Positions 1-7,032 of a stretch of 64,000 nt of DNA are shown one piece after another. Each line of letters opens with the position of its first letter. Position 1 is the stretch's first letter. Source of the stretch: an uncultured Clostridia bacterium (GTDB lineage: Bacteria > Bacillota > Clostridia > Christensenellales > Aristaeellaceae); NCBI GenBank assembly GCA_934632155.1, contig CAKTXZ010000002.1:1-64000 (forward strand), read 5' to 3'. Made by a program: the position numbers and the translations under genes. The notes under the pieces were generated by a model. It made no database searches. It saw only the letters and a program-made list of their open reading frames with translations, and was not told the origin of the DNA.

Positions 1-40
1 TTCACAATAACACCTCCTTCGCCCGCATCTGGGCATAAAA

Positions 41-90
41 ATAGCGCGCCTGCCGACCCAAGCGCCACTTTGGGTAAACAGACGCGCTAT
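41..90 (-). terminator. Stem-loop terminator at the end of the phage gene cluster
   Basis: Arms 41-60 and 71-90 pair at 16 of 20 positions around a 10-base loop. Read on the minus strand, the stem is followed by a run of five T (complement of 36-40). This is the pattern of a rho-independent terminator for the minus-strand phage genes. Confidence 0.6.
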
Positions 91-116
91 GTACTATTTG
101 CGCTTATTTATGTGAT

Positions 117-157
117 AAGGCTCAAAAACGCCGTATTTTCAGCACTTTTTGAGCCTT
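117..157. terminator. Perfect 12-bp inverted repeat, terminator-like
   Basis: Arms 117-128 and 146-157 are perfect inverted copies (AAGGCTCAAAAA and its complement) with a 17-base loop. A T-rich stretch follows on the plus strand. The right arm touches the stop codon of the minus-strand gene ending at 157, so it may also end that transcript. Confidence 0.55.
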
Positions 158-471
158 TATATTTTTAGTCCTATTATTACAGCCTCGTCAAAGGACACAT
201 CGCGCATCAGATCGCCTGTTTCACGGATGGCCGTGTGCGTGCCGCCGTCGCTGGGCACATAGGCGTCGTTTTTAAGGCGGTTGTTAAATACGCGAATATA
301 TTTCTTCCCCTGCGCCCTGTTCTTGTGCGGCGTGGTGTAGCCGGATTCCATTTGCCTGACGATCAGCCCCACGGCCTTGATTCCCATCGCCGTCAGCGCG
401 CGCTCCACATTCGCGTCCATCTGCGCCAGCACGGCCTCGGAATGGTCGTTTAATTGTATTCGGAACGCCAT
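157..471 (-). CDS. Probable HK97 gp10-like phage tail/morphogenesis protein, C-terminally shortened
   Basis: A 104-residue protein. The start at 471 follows a GGGAGG ribosome site. The N-terminal half, a helix ending in MGIKAVGLIVRQM followed by a basic stretch and RETGDLMRDVSF, has the layout of HK97 gp10-type proteins that act at head-tail joining. The usual C-terminal part, with a conserved glycine-rich end near a TG-x-HA motif, is missing: the frame stops at a hairpin-forming inverted repeat. I infer truncation during prophage decay. The family call rests on pattern only. Confidence 0.5.
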   Translation of the reverse strand: MAFRIQLNDHSEAVLAQMDANVERALTAMGIKAVGLIVRQMESGYTTPHKNRAQGKKYIRVFNNRLKNDAYVPSDGGTHTAIRETGDLMRDVSFDEAVIIGLKI

Positions 472-590
472 TGCGCCGCCTCCCTTTGGGCATTCAAAAA
501 ACCGCCCTGCCATTGGCAAAGCTGTTCACGCTGTATGCGGTTCTGCCCGCAAATCAGCTTGAATACATCCACGCTTTCTTCCTCATTTTA

Positions 591-599
591 TGTTATAAT
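591..599 (+). promoter_or_regulatory. Extended -10 promoter for the 55-residue gene
   Basis: TGTTATAAT at 591-599 fits an extended -10 (TGnTATAAT). No good -35 is seen. Transcription would begin near 606, just ahead of the ribosome site at about 621 and the ATG at 630. Confidence 0.5.
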
Positions 600-629
600 T
601 ACCTTGCCGCCTGGGGAAAAGGAGATACT

Positions 630-797
630 ATGAACGATTACAGCACCTTTAAGTTAAACCTTGTAAAAGATCTGACATTAGAAGCCATGGAGACGGGACT
701 GTTGAAAGCCGAAAACACGGCCGAAACCAATCCAGAAGAAAGCGCGAAAGCCGTCGCTGCTTTCTTCAACGCACTGCTTCAATCCATCAAAGGCTGA
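630..797 (+). CDS. Small protein of unknown function, moron-like position
   Basis: A 55-residue acidic protein, starting MNDYSTFKLNLVKDLTLEAM and ending in a predicted amphipathic helix. ATG at 630 is preceded by AAGGAGATACT. It runs against the minus-strand phage genes and overlaps the end of the next one by 11 bases. It has its own extended -10 promoter. An independently promoted small gene opposing a morphogenesis cluster resembles a phage moron. I do not recognise a family, and no function can be assigned. Confidence 0.55.
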   Translation: MNDYSTFKLNLVKDLTLEAMETGLLKAENTAETNPEESAKAVAAFFNALLQSIKG

Positions 798-969
798 CAT
801 TCTTCATCGCTTCGGATAACCGCAGCATGATTCCCGAATAACCCTTCAACCATTCCAGGCGGCTATTCACTCCTTCCGCCGGTATATCCTCCAAAATGGA
901 AGCGGTTTTCTGCATCGCCTTTAGAACGATCTCCTGCGCATTCCCCATGCGCTTTTCTTGCTCTGTCAT
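787..969 (-). CDS. Small phage-associated protein of unknown function
   Basis: A 60-residue, mostly helical protein. The start at 969 is chosen over the upstream ATG because AAGGAGG lies just before it. It sits between the minor-head remnant and the gp10-like gene on the same strand, so it is probably a prophage accessory gene. No domain is recognised. Confidence 0.5.
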   Translation of the reverse strand: MTEQEKRMGNAQEIVLKAMQKTASILEDIPAEGVNSRLEWLKGYSGIMLRLSEAMKNVSL

Positions 970-980
970 GTTTTCCTCCT

Positions 981-1175
981 TCACACATATTCTCCGGGGT
1001 CTAGCTGCGCTTGGATTTCCTCGCACATTGCATCATACTTATGCAATGCCGCTGACCCATGCTTTTTACAGTATGCATCAAAGTCTAGATCGTCTTCAAG
1101 CTTTTCCCATTTTGAGAATAAACCTTCTAATTCTTTTTCAACTTCCTTCGGCGGGTCTGGCATTCTAAGACGCAT
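981..1175 (-). CDS. Small phage-associated protein of unknown function
   Basis: A 64-residue, charged protein (MRLRMPDPPKEVEKELEGLF). ATG at 1175 follows a GGGAGG site; the longer frame opening at 1214 lacks one. The start lies one base after the stop codon of the minor-head gene, so translation is probably coupled. The sequence is rich in Glu, Lys and Asp and looks helical. No family recognised. Confidence 0.5.
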   Translation of the reverse strand: MRLRMPDPPKEVEKELEGLFSKWEKLEDDLDFDAYCKKHGSAALHKYDAMCEEIQAQLDPGEYV

Positions 1176-1176
1176 G

Positions 1177-2160
1177 TTATTTCCTCCCGATGATCTCCAA
1201 GATTTTCTTTGCAAGTATACTGGAAGAACCTTTTACAGCATTTTCAACAGAATAAGCAAGAACCTCGTGAAGGTCTTTTGCTTCTTTTCTATTGCCAAGG
1301 CCAATCGCTTTTAACGTTTCGTTTGCAGCTTCCTTGCTATTCGCCCGCAGCCCCAGCTCCTTAAGCGCCTGCTTATACACGCCCTCGGCGATATGGCCGC
1401 TCTTTTGGTCGTAGTAATGCGTCAGCTCATGCACCATCGTGCTGTACGCCTCCGCCGGGTCTTTACACCGGGCGCGGGATAGCGTGAGCGTTCGGTTCTT
1501 TTCGCTGTACATGCCGAATGCGCCTCGCGTATCGCCGAAGGAAATCCGCTCCGGCAGCGTGTCCAGCCTGAACAGATCCTTCGCCTTGCGGATGCCCGCC
1601 GCGGCCTGCTCCTGCGCGTCCGTCGGCATGGCGGCGAAGGAAGCGCGGTCAATCGGCGAAAAGGCGTCGCCCCATGCGTCCGTGTATCGGAATTCCTTCT
1701 CGATTGCGGCGGCCTTTTCAGGCGCGGCTTCCGCCTTTTCCTCGCCTTTTATTATACCACTTTGGGGCGCGTTTTTCAATCGCGCGTCGGCATTTTCTCC
1801 CGGCAGCAGCACGCCCGGAATCAGCACGCAATGGCAATTGATGATCTCTGCCGCCGGGGCGGACGGGTCGCCGGGGTAGCGCAGCTCATTGCCCCAGATG
1901 GTGCGGAATTTTTTGTTCTCCGGTATCACCACGCCGTTGAGCGCCGCGTGGCTGTCGCGCGTGTTCCGCATGCGCGCCGACCATTCCTTTGTCGTGATGA
2001 TCCCCATCTCCGCCGCTTTGTGCAGCGCCTCCGCCCGCGCCTGCGACTGGATGCGCGTGCGCTCGGTTTGCGCCACGCGCCGCGCCTGATACGCCGATTG
2101 CCCTGTGATTTTTTGGATGCGGACAGCCTTGTAACCCCGAACGCAAAAGCGCCCTTCCCG
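1177..2160 (-). pseudogene. 5'-truncated phage minor head protein (gpF/SPP1 gp7 type) fused to a zincin metallopeptidase domain
   Basis: The open frame runs from a TAA at 2161-2163 to 1177. Its first residues read IQKITGQSAYQARRVAQTE, the conserved end of the Mu gpF/SPP1 gp7 minor-head domain. That domain's later motifs follow: R-D-SH-x3-NG, then PGDPSAPAAE and NCHC. The roughly 200-residue N-terminal half is absent. A linker rich in Ala and Glu leads to a C-terminal domain of about 150 residues containing MVHELTHYYD, an HExxH zinc-protease signature. Minor head proteins often carry C-terminal enzyme or toxin domains. The break coincides with a terminator, so it is a deletion scar. An internal GTG at 2074-2076 could still start a 299-residue product. 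Confidence 0.75.
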
Positions 2161-2174
2161 TTAGGGAGGGGCGC
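2145..2174 (-). terminator. Rho-independent terminator of the SH3-protein gene
   Basis: Arms 2149-2159 and 2164-2174 form an 11-bp stem with one imperfect pair and a GTTA loop. Four T follow on the minus strand (complement of 2145-2148). It lies 19 bases after the SH3-protein stop and marks the junction with the phage remnant. Confidence 0.7.
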
Positions 2175-2192
2175 GCTATACGATAACATCGG

Positions 2193-3257
2193 TTATTTCT
2201 CCGCCACAAGCTGCTCCATCACATAGCCGTGCATGCCGTTGGCCTTGATTTCGTACCGGCCGTTTTCGTGGGACAGGATGGCCGCCTCCGTGCCGGCGCG
2301 CCACCCGGCCGCCTTGGCGCTGTCGCCCATGGGCATGTTACGCACGTTGACGGTGGTTCTGCCGCCCGTGTTGCCCTTGTAGCTGAGCGCGCCCCGCGCG
2401 GTGCTTTCGCTGTCGCCGTAGAATTTCAGGCACGCGGTTTTGATATACCCCACCGTGCCCTTGTAGTTGATGCGGGGATAGCCGTTGCCTGTGGCCAGCA
2501 CGGACACGATAGCGCCTGCCCTGCAGTTTTTCAGCAGCTTTCCCTTGGACGAGGCCGTCTGCCGCAGCGAGGCCTTGCCGGTGCGCGGAGCGTAGATGGC
2601 GGCCGGCCTCTTGTTCTCGGGCACGTCTTCGCTGAACGTCAGGTCTGACTGTTTTGCCCTGATACTGAATCTTGGAGGATGTACGTCCCAGCGCCATAAT
2701 GCCGACGGGCGGGCCGTCCGCGCCGGCCTGCGTGTCGGCTTGGGATGCGACCTGAGCTTGCGCGGCGTTGCTGCCGTCCTCGCGATCGGGATCGGGGCTG
2801 CGGCCGCCGCGATAGCGATAATAGGCCCCTTCATCACTATACTTTGTTATGTCAAATTCGAGCACGCCCTCTTTAAGCTTAGCATCGTAGTTTGGAGCCT
2901 TCTCATGAATGTTGCAGGCAAAGCCGTCTGATTTGCGGATGACAGAGGCGCAGCCGATCGGTTTGACCTGCGCCCAGCCGCGTTTTTGGACGCCGTCCTT
3001 CATATGAATCATCCCAATCCATTCGTCGCGTGCTGTTCCCCAATATCGCACATACGTTCCTGCCGGAATGTTGTCTGTTACATAGTGGTCGTCATTGGCG
3101 CTATTGTATGCTGTTGCCGCCGTTGCCGTTTTTTATAGCGGCGCAGTTCACACTCCGGCTGTGTTTCCGCCGCTGCAATGCACAGGACAATCAAAACGCT
3201 GATAAGCGCAAGGAAAGGCACGATGCGCAGCCTCTTCTTAGCCCCTGCACCTCCCAT
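2193..3257 (-). pseudogene. Secreted SH3-domain protein, broken by two frameshifts
   Basis: Three frames join into one plausible protein. The first begins near 3257 with a signal-peptide-like start (basic KKRLR, then a hydrophobic core). It shifts at a run of six A near 3130 into a frame reading DNIPAGTYVRYWGTARDEW. A second shift near 2660, after KIQYQGKTV, leads to the last frame, SDLTFSEDVPEN. The C-terminal half looks like two bacterial SH3 modules (GYPRINYKGTVGYIKTACL and GRYEIKANGMHGYVMEQL). SH3 modules of this type usually bind cell wall. No convincing ribosome site precedes the proposed start. The shifts may be real decay or assembly errors at a homopolymer. Confidence 0.6.
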
Positions 3258-3758
3258 CGAAGCGTAAGAATTTGCAAGCTTTGTTATAATTTTGCAATAA
3301 TAATATAATACATTTTAATGTTGTGCAATATAAGAAGTCGCAAATTCTCTGGCAAATAGAAACGGACTGTGAAAAAACATATCTCCGCAGCGAAGAGGCC
3401 GGAAATGCGGCGGGAAGCCTGTCCTTTTGCCGGCTGAGATGCGAGCGGAGCGCCTGCTTCCATCCGCCCATATCGCTTTCTTGAGGGGAGCGAAACGACC
3501 GGCCTGCCGGTGGCAGGAGCGGCATGCAGGCTGCGGGCGCTTGAGCGGGCACACCGAAGCGAGCGGCGGCAGCGGAAACAAACCGCCGCGCCGATTAAGA
3601 CTGCGGAGGGGGAAACGAACCGACCGACCTGTCGCTGGCAGGGGCATCAGCGGTTCGCCCCACGCATCGACACCGTTCTCAATAAAGCCGACGGTTTCCT
3701 AATAGTGTCGCCGTCGCTCGTTGCCGCCGTGGCGAAGCGCTGCGTACATTGGGCCGTT
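3258..3758. other. About 500 bases without a supported gene
   Basis: Short open frames occur on both strands, but none has a ribosome site together with a recognisable product. The first 80 bases are AT-rich (near 3280-3360); the rest is GC-rich and looks decayed. It lies between two broken genes. Confidence 0.5.
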
Positions 3759-4216
3759 TTATTTTGCCCAATCCAGCAGCACCCTGGCACATTTCCTGCC
3801 GGTTCCGTTCCCCCGGAACTCAGGGCAGACGCAGTATTTCATGATAAAGCGCTTGTCGCCCTCCGATGTGAAAATCACGGACATGGCAAAGCCGATGTTC
3901 TTCCCATTTTGATGGAAGAGCAGGAGGAGGCGACGATCCTTCGGCCTGCGATTAATCTTCATCATGTGATCAGGATATTCCGAACCGAGAAAATATTCCG
4001 GATGCTCACTATCAGGATAGGGGAAGACGTCACGCTTGCGGCAGATATAAAGCTGCGCCTAAAAGGCAACGGCGTCCTTTTCCGTGACCGCGTCACGAAA
4101 AGCGACAGGGGATGCTGGCGCATTACCCGGAAATCCTCCATGTTGGCCGAAAAGGCGATTTCATCCTGTATGGCTTCCAGATGCTGGAATCCAGCCTTTT
4201 GATAAGCCCTGACCAC
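3759..4216 (-). pseudogene. GNAT acetyltransferase remnant with internal stop
   Basis: A frame open from about 4115 to 3759 reads ASPVAFRDAVTEKDAVAF, then a TAG at 4059-4061. It resumes as a GNAT-like core with the acetyl-CoA loop region VCPEFRGNGTGRKCARVLL and stops right after LLDWAK. The usual C-terminal strands are lacking. A separate piece at 4134-4216 in another frame (VRAYQKAGFQHLEA) looks like the end of a GNAT domain. Together they suggest one or two decayed acetyltransferase genes. The family call comes from the core motif only. Confidence 0.5.
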
Positions 4217-4273
4217 TCTTTCGGTTCGGGCAGATACATGGAGAAGTATTTGCCCCGAGCGGCCTTTGATGCG

Positions 4274-5323
4274 TCAGATGCTCAGCTTGATAACCTCGTT
4301 TCGGCGGGAGCTTTCGAATGCGGCGTCTACCACCAGCATGTCGCGGCGCATATCTGCATGGCTGACGATGGGCGTTTCCAGCCCCTGCGCCGCGGCGATC
4401 AGGTTGCGGTGATACGCCAAGGGATCGGTTTCCACCTGCGGCAGCGGCAGCGTCTCCACATATTCCGGCTTGAGCGGCGCCATGGTGCGGCTGGGCCCCA
4501 GATTTTTGCCAAATACGCTGTCAAAGCCCTGCACCTGCCCGCGAATGCGCGCCATGCCGCCTGTCTGGCCGGTAAAGTCGTCAATTTTGAGGGTGCCGCG
4601 GTCGCCGTATACGAACCAGCGCGGCGCGTCCTGCAGGCAGAAGGTGCCCACCTGTACCTTGGCGCAGACGTTGTTGTCAAAAATCATTTGCAGCTCGAAG
4701 CTGTCGTCCACCGCCGGGGTGAGAATGCTTTGCAGCCGGGCGTACACGCTGGTAACCTGATGGCCGCGGAAAAGCCCCAGAAACTGATCAATCAGATGAA
4801 TGCCCCAGTCGTACAGCATGCCGCCGCCCGCCTTCGGGTCGGCGCGCCAGCCGAAGCATACGCCGCGCTGGCCGTACACACGGGACTGAATGGTGGTCGG
4901 CTGGCCGATGACGCCCTGCTCCACCACCTGCTTGACCATCAGATAATCCACGTCCCAGCGGCGGTTCTGATGCACGGTAAAGATTTTGCCGCTTTCCTCC
5001 GCCGCGGCGATCACCTGCTCCAGCTCTGCGCTGTTCATGGTGACGGGCTTTTCGCACATGACGTTTTTCCCCGCCTTCAGGCAGGCGATGGCCAGCTGCG
5101 CGTGCACGTTATTGGGCGTGCAGACGAACACCAGCGTCATATCCGGCCGCGCCAGAAACGCCTCCAGCGAATCATAGGCCGCAAGACCGTTTTCGCGCGC
5201 GTCCTCAAGCCTTTGCGCATCCACGTCATAGGCGGCCACAACCTGCGCGTCCGGCAGCTGACGCACCTTGTTCAGGTGAAAATGCCCCATATATCCGAAA
5301 CCGATAATACCGGCGTTAACCAT
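4274..5323 (-). CDS. Gfo/Idh/MocA family NAD(P)-dependent oxidoreductase
   Basis: A 349-residue cytosolic dehydrogenase of usual family length. The N-terminal Rossmann fold carries GFGYMG (8-13). The EKP motif (91-93) supplies the lysine that contacts substrate and nicotinamide. The C-terminal half has GGGMLYDWGIHLIDQ (166-180), where Asp172 and His176 match the family's substrate-site residues. Members oxidise inositols, glucose or other sugars and sugar derivatives; the substrate cannot be told here. ATG at 5323 follows GAGG. It stands alone on its strand with an extended -10 upstream, and sugar metabolism elsewhere in the window fits. Confidence 0.9.
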   Translation of the reverse strand: MVNAGIIGFGYMGHFHLNKVRQLPDAQVVAAYDVDAQRLEDARENGLAAYDSLEAFLARPDMTLVFVCTPNNVHAQLAIACLKAGKNVMCEKPVTMNSAELEQVIAAAEESGKIFTVHQNRRWDVDYLMVKQVVEQGVIGQPTTIQSRVYGQRGVCFGWRADPKAGGGMLYDWGIHLIDQFLGLFRGHQVTSVYARLQSILTPAVDDSFELQMIFDNNVCAKVQVGTFCLQDAPRWFVYGDRGTLKIDDFTGQTGGMARIRGQVQGFDSVFGKNLGPSRTMAPLKPEYVETLPLPQVETDPLAYHRNLIAAAQGLETPIVSHADMRRDMLVVDAAFESSRRNEVIKLSI

Positions 5324-5442
5324 ACCGAATGCCTCGCTTTCCCCCGATCGTTTCTTCGGGCGATGGATAGGCGCCGCATCGCTGCCGACGTAACGCCGAC
5401 GCGCCCTGCGACGGACAGAAAACCGCGCTGCGATTCCCTACT

Positions 5443-5453
5443 TTCATTATAGC
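5443..5453 (-). promoter_or_regulatory. Extended -10 promoter of the oxidoreductase gene
   Basis: On the minus strand TGCTATAAT (complement of 5445-5453) is an extended -10 about 120 bases before the ATG. No clear -35. The remaining 5454-5685 gap holds a doubled ATGTTCACA near 5621-5642 and a TATACT near 5651 that may drive the HEAT gene. Confidence 0.5.
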
Positions 5454-5685
5454 ATAGTTTTTTTCGAAAGGAAATGCCATTTTTCTGCTTCATACTGTCA
5501 AAAAAGCGCAGAATTTGGCCTGTAACGGAGGATTGCAGCCGAAAAGAACGCGACTTTTGTCACTTTTTACGGTACAGGAGCCAAGGAGCGGAGGGGCGGC
5601 GTCTCACAGATATGCCATCTTATGTTCACATTATGTTCACAATTGAGGGCTATACTGGCCTTGTCTTAAAGGAGGCGTTGCAAAA

Positions 5686-6018
5686 ATGTTCGGCAATAAG
5701 GAAAAGAAAATTGAAAAAATGGTTGAAAAGAGGAACGCTGCGGGGCTGATTCACCTTGCCGGCGATAAGGATTCCGTGATCGCGCTCAAGGCGGTTGAGG
5801 CGCTGGGGCATGTGCCGGGCGACGATTCCTATAATACGCTGATTACGCTGCTTCGTTCGCCGCGCGCGGATATGCGCGCCGCCGCCGCCACCGCGCTGGG
5901 CACGCTGGGCGATCCGAAGGCGCAGGCGCATATCAGCCATATGCTGACCACCGAGAAGGACGCGGTGGTGCTGGAAGCGATGCGCAAGGCGCAGAGCAAG
6001 CTGCACAACAACGAGTAA
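5686..6018 (+). CDS. Small HEAT-repeat protein
   Basis: A 110-residue protein made of about three alpha-helical HEAT/PBS-lyase-type units, for example VIALKAVEALGHV and MRAAAATALGTLGDPKAQ, each with the alternating Ala/Leu helix pattern. The N terminus is Lys-rich. Such proteins are usually binding scaffolds; the partner is unknown. ATG at 5686 follows AAAGGAGG by ten bases. It is monocistronic and ends at a hairpin terminator. Confidence 0.75.
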   Translation: MFGNKEKKIEKMVEKRNAAGLIHLAGDKDSVIALKAVEALGHVPGDDSYNTLITLLRSPRADMRAAAATALGTLGDPKAQAHISHMLTTEKDAVVLEAMRKAQSKLHNNE

Positions 6019-6100
6019 GCGTTAAAGGCGATGCGAAGGGAAAGCGCCCTTGGGAACGCCGAGATGCCATTTCCGTTCAAAAAGCGGAATGACATGAAAA

Positions 6101-6144
6101 AAACGCTCCGATTCACAGGCCATGGCTTGCGGATCGGAGCGTTT
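6101..6144. terminator. Bidirectional rho-independent terminator
   Basis: A perfect 12-bp stem (6101-6112 with 6133-6144, AAACGCTCCGAT) has a 20-base loop. The minus strand has a run of T straight after it (complement of 6095-6100); the plus strand has GTTTGTTT. It serves the convergent HEAT and SGNH-hydrolase genes. Confidence 0.8.
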
Positions 6145-6237
6145 GTTTCAAAGGAGAGGCAAAGCGGCGGGCGCGCTGCCGGAGGCGCTTTTCCGAAGCG
6201 GCGACTGGGAAGCGCTCATCCGCCCGACATTGATTTT

Positions 6238-6921
6238 TCAGGCCATACACGCCTGCGCGCGGGGAAGCACGTATTCATATATGGCGCGATGGCCGGCCTC
6301 GTTGAGGTGAATACCGTCGAGACAATAGAACCTGTAAAAGCTGCGATTGCCCAGCAGCGCGCCGCGAACGTCCAGCAGCGCCGCTTTTTCCTGCGCCGCG
6401 ACGTCGCGCGCGGCGTCCGCGTACTGCTCCTGCCAGCGGTACATCATGTGCGCGTCGCCCAGATATTGCAAAATTGCCTGACCGTCCAGCCCGCGCGAAA
6501 CCCATTGGAAGTATTTTTCACCGTCCAGCGGCAGCGGCGGCACAATGACCGGCGTCATTCCGCCGTCCCGCACCGTGCGCACAATGCCGCGAAGGCTGTC
6601 GGCATATTCCGCCAAGCTGCTGCGCGCCGGATGCGCGTCCGTCGGCGCTTGCGCCACGGCGCGCCAGTCCATGTCTGAATCGTTGCCGCCAAATTCAATC
6701 ACCGCGACGCCGCCCGGAATCATATCCACCTGCTCCATGGTCTCCAGACACGCCTTGGCCGTGCAGCCCATGACGCCGTGGTTGACGACGGGAATCGGCA
6801 GCACGCATTGCAGCATGCGCAGGCAATGATCCTTCAAAATGACGTAACGCCGGCGGTTTTCGTCAAAAACGACGCCCTTGGCAATCGAATCCCCCCAAAC
6901 ACAGATGGCTCTCGGCTGCAT
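6238..6921 (-). CDS. SGNH/GDSL-type esterase
   Basis: A 227-residue cytoplasmic hydrolase with all SGNH blocks: GDS (10-12, nucleophile Ser12), a Gly in the NHGVMG segment near 50, GGND (78-81) and the DxxH pair Asp202/His205 in CLDGIHLNEAGH. Family members deacylate carbohydrate esters, lysophospholipids or other small esters. No signal peptide is present. ATG at 6921 follows GGGAG. It is transcribed alone from a near-consensus promoter and ends in a strong terminator. The substrate cannot be predicted. Confidence 0.88.
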   Translation of the reverse strand: MQPRAICVWGDSIAKGVVFDENRRRYVILKDHCLRMLQCVLPIPVVNHGVMGCTAKACLETMEQVDMIPGGVAVIEFGGNDSDMDWRAVAQAPTDAHPARSSLAEYADSLRGIVRTVRDGGMTPVIVPPLPLDGEKYFQWVSRGLDGQAILQYLGDAHMMYRWQEQYADAARDVAAQEKAALLDVRGALLGNRSFYRFYCLDGIHLNEAGHRAIYEYVLPRAQACMA

Positions 6922-6954
6922 TTCTGCTCATCTCCCGCTGTTTGATACGGCAAA

Positions 6955-6983
6955 AGAATACACCATCTGGTCTGCGTTGTCAA
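6955..6983 (-). promoter_or_regulatory. Near-consensus sigma-A promoter for the SGNH hydrolase
   Basis: On the minus strand TTGACA (complement of 6978-6983) and TATTCT (6955-6960) are separated by exactly 17 bases, about 34 bases before the ATG. Confidence 0.8.
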
Positions 6984-7032
6984 TATACATAATATAAATA
7001 ATTGTACGATATAGTATTAAAAACTAGATTTG

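Noticed and set aside
4112..5452. Long plus-strand frame opposite the oxidoreductase
   Set aside because: Arg/His/Ala-rich shadow of a well-supported gene with no ribosome site. The same applies to 15565-17196, 18688-20136, 23962-25407, 27771-29399, 50257-52038, 58760-60580 and 61272-63896.
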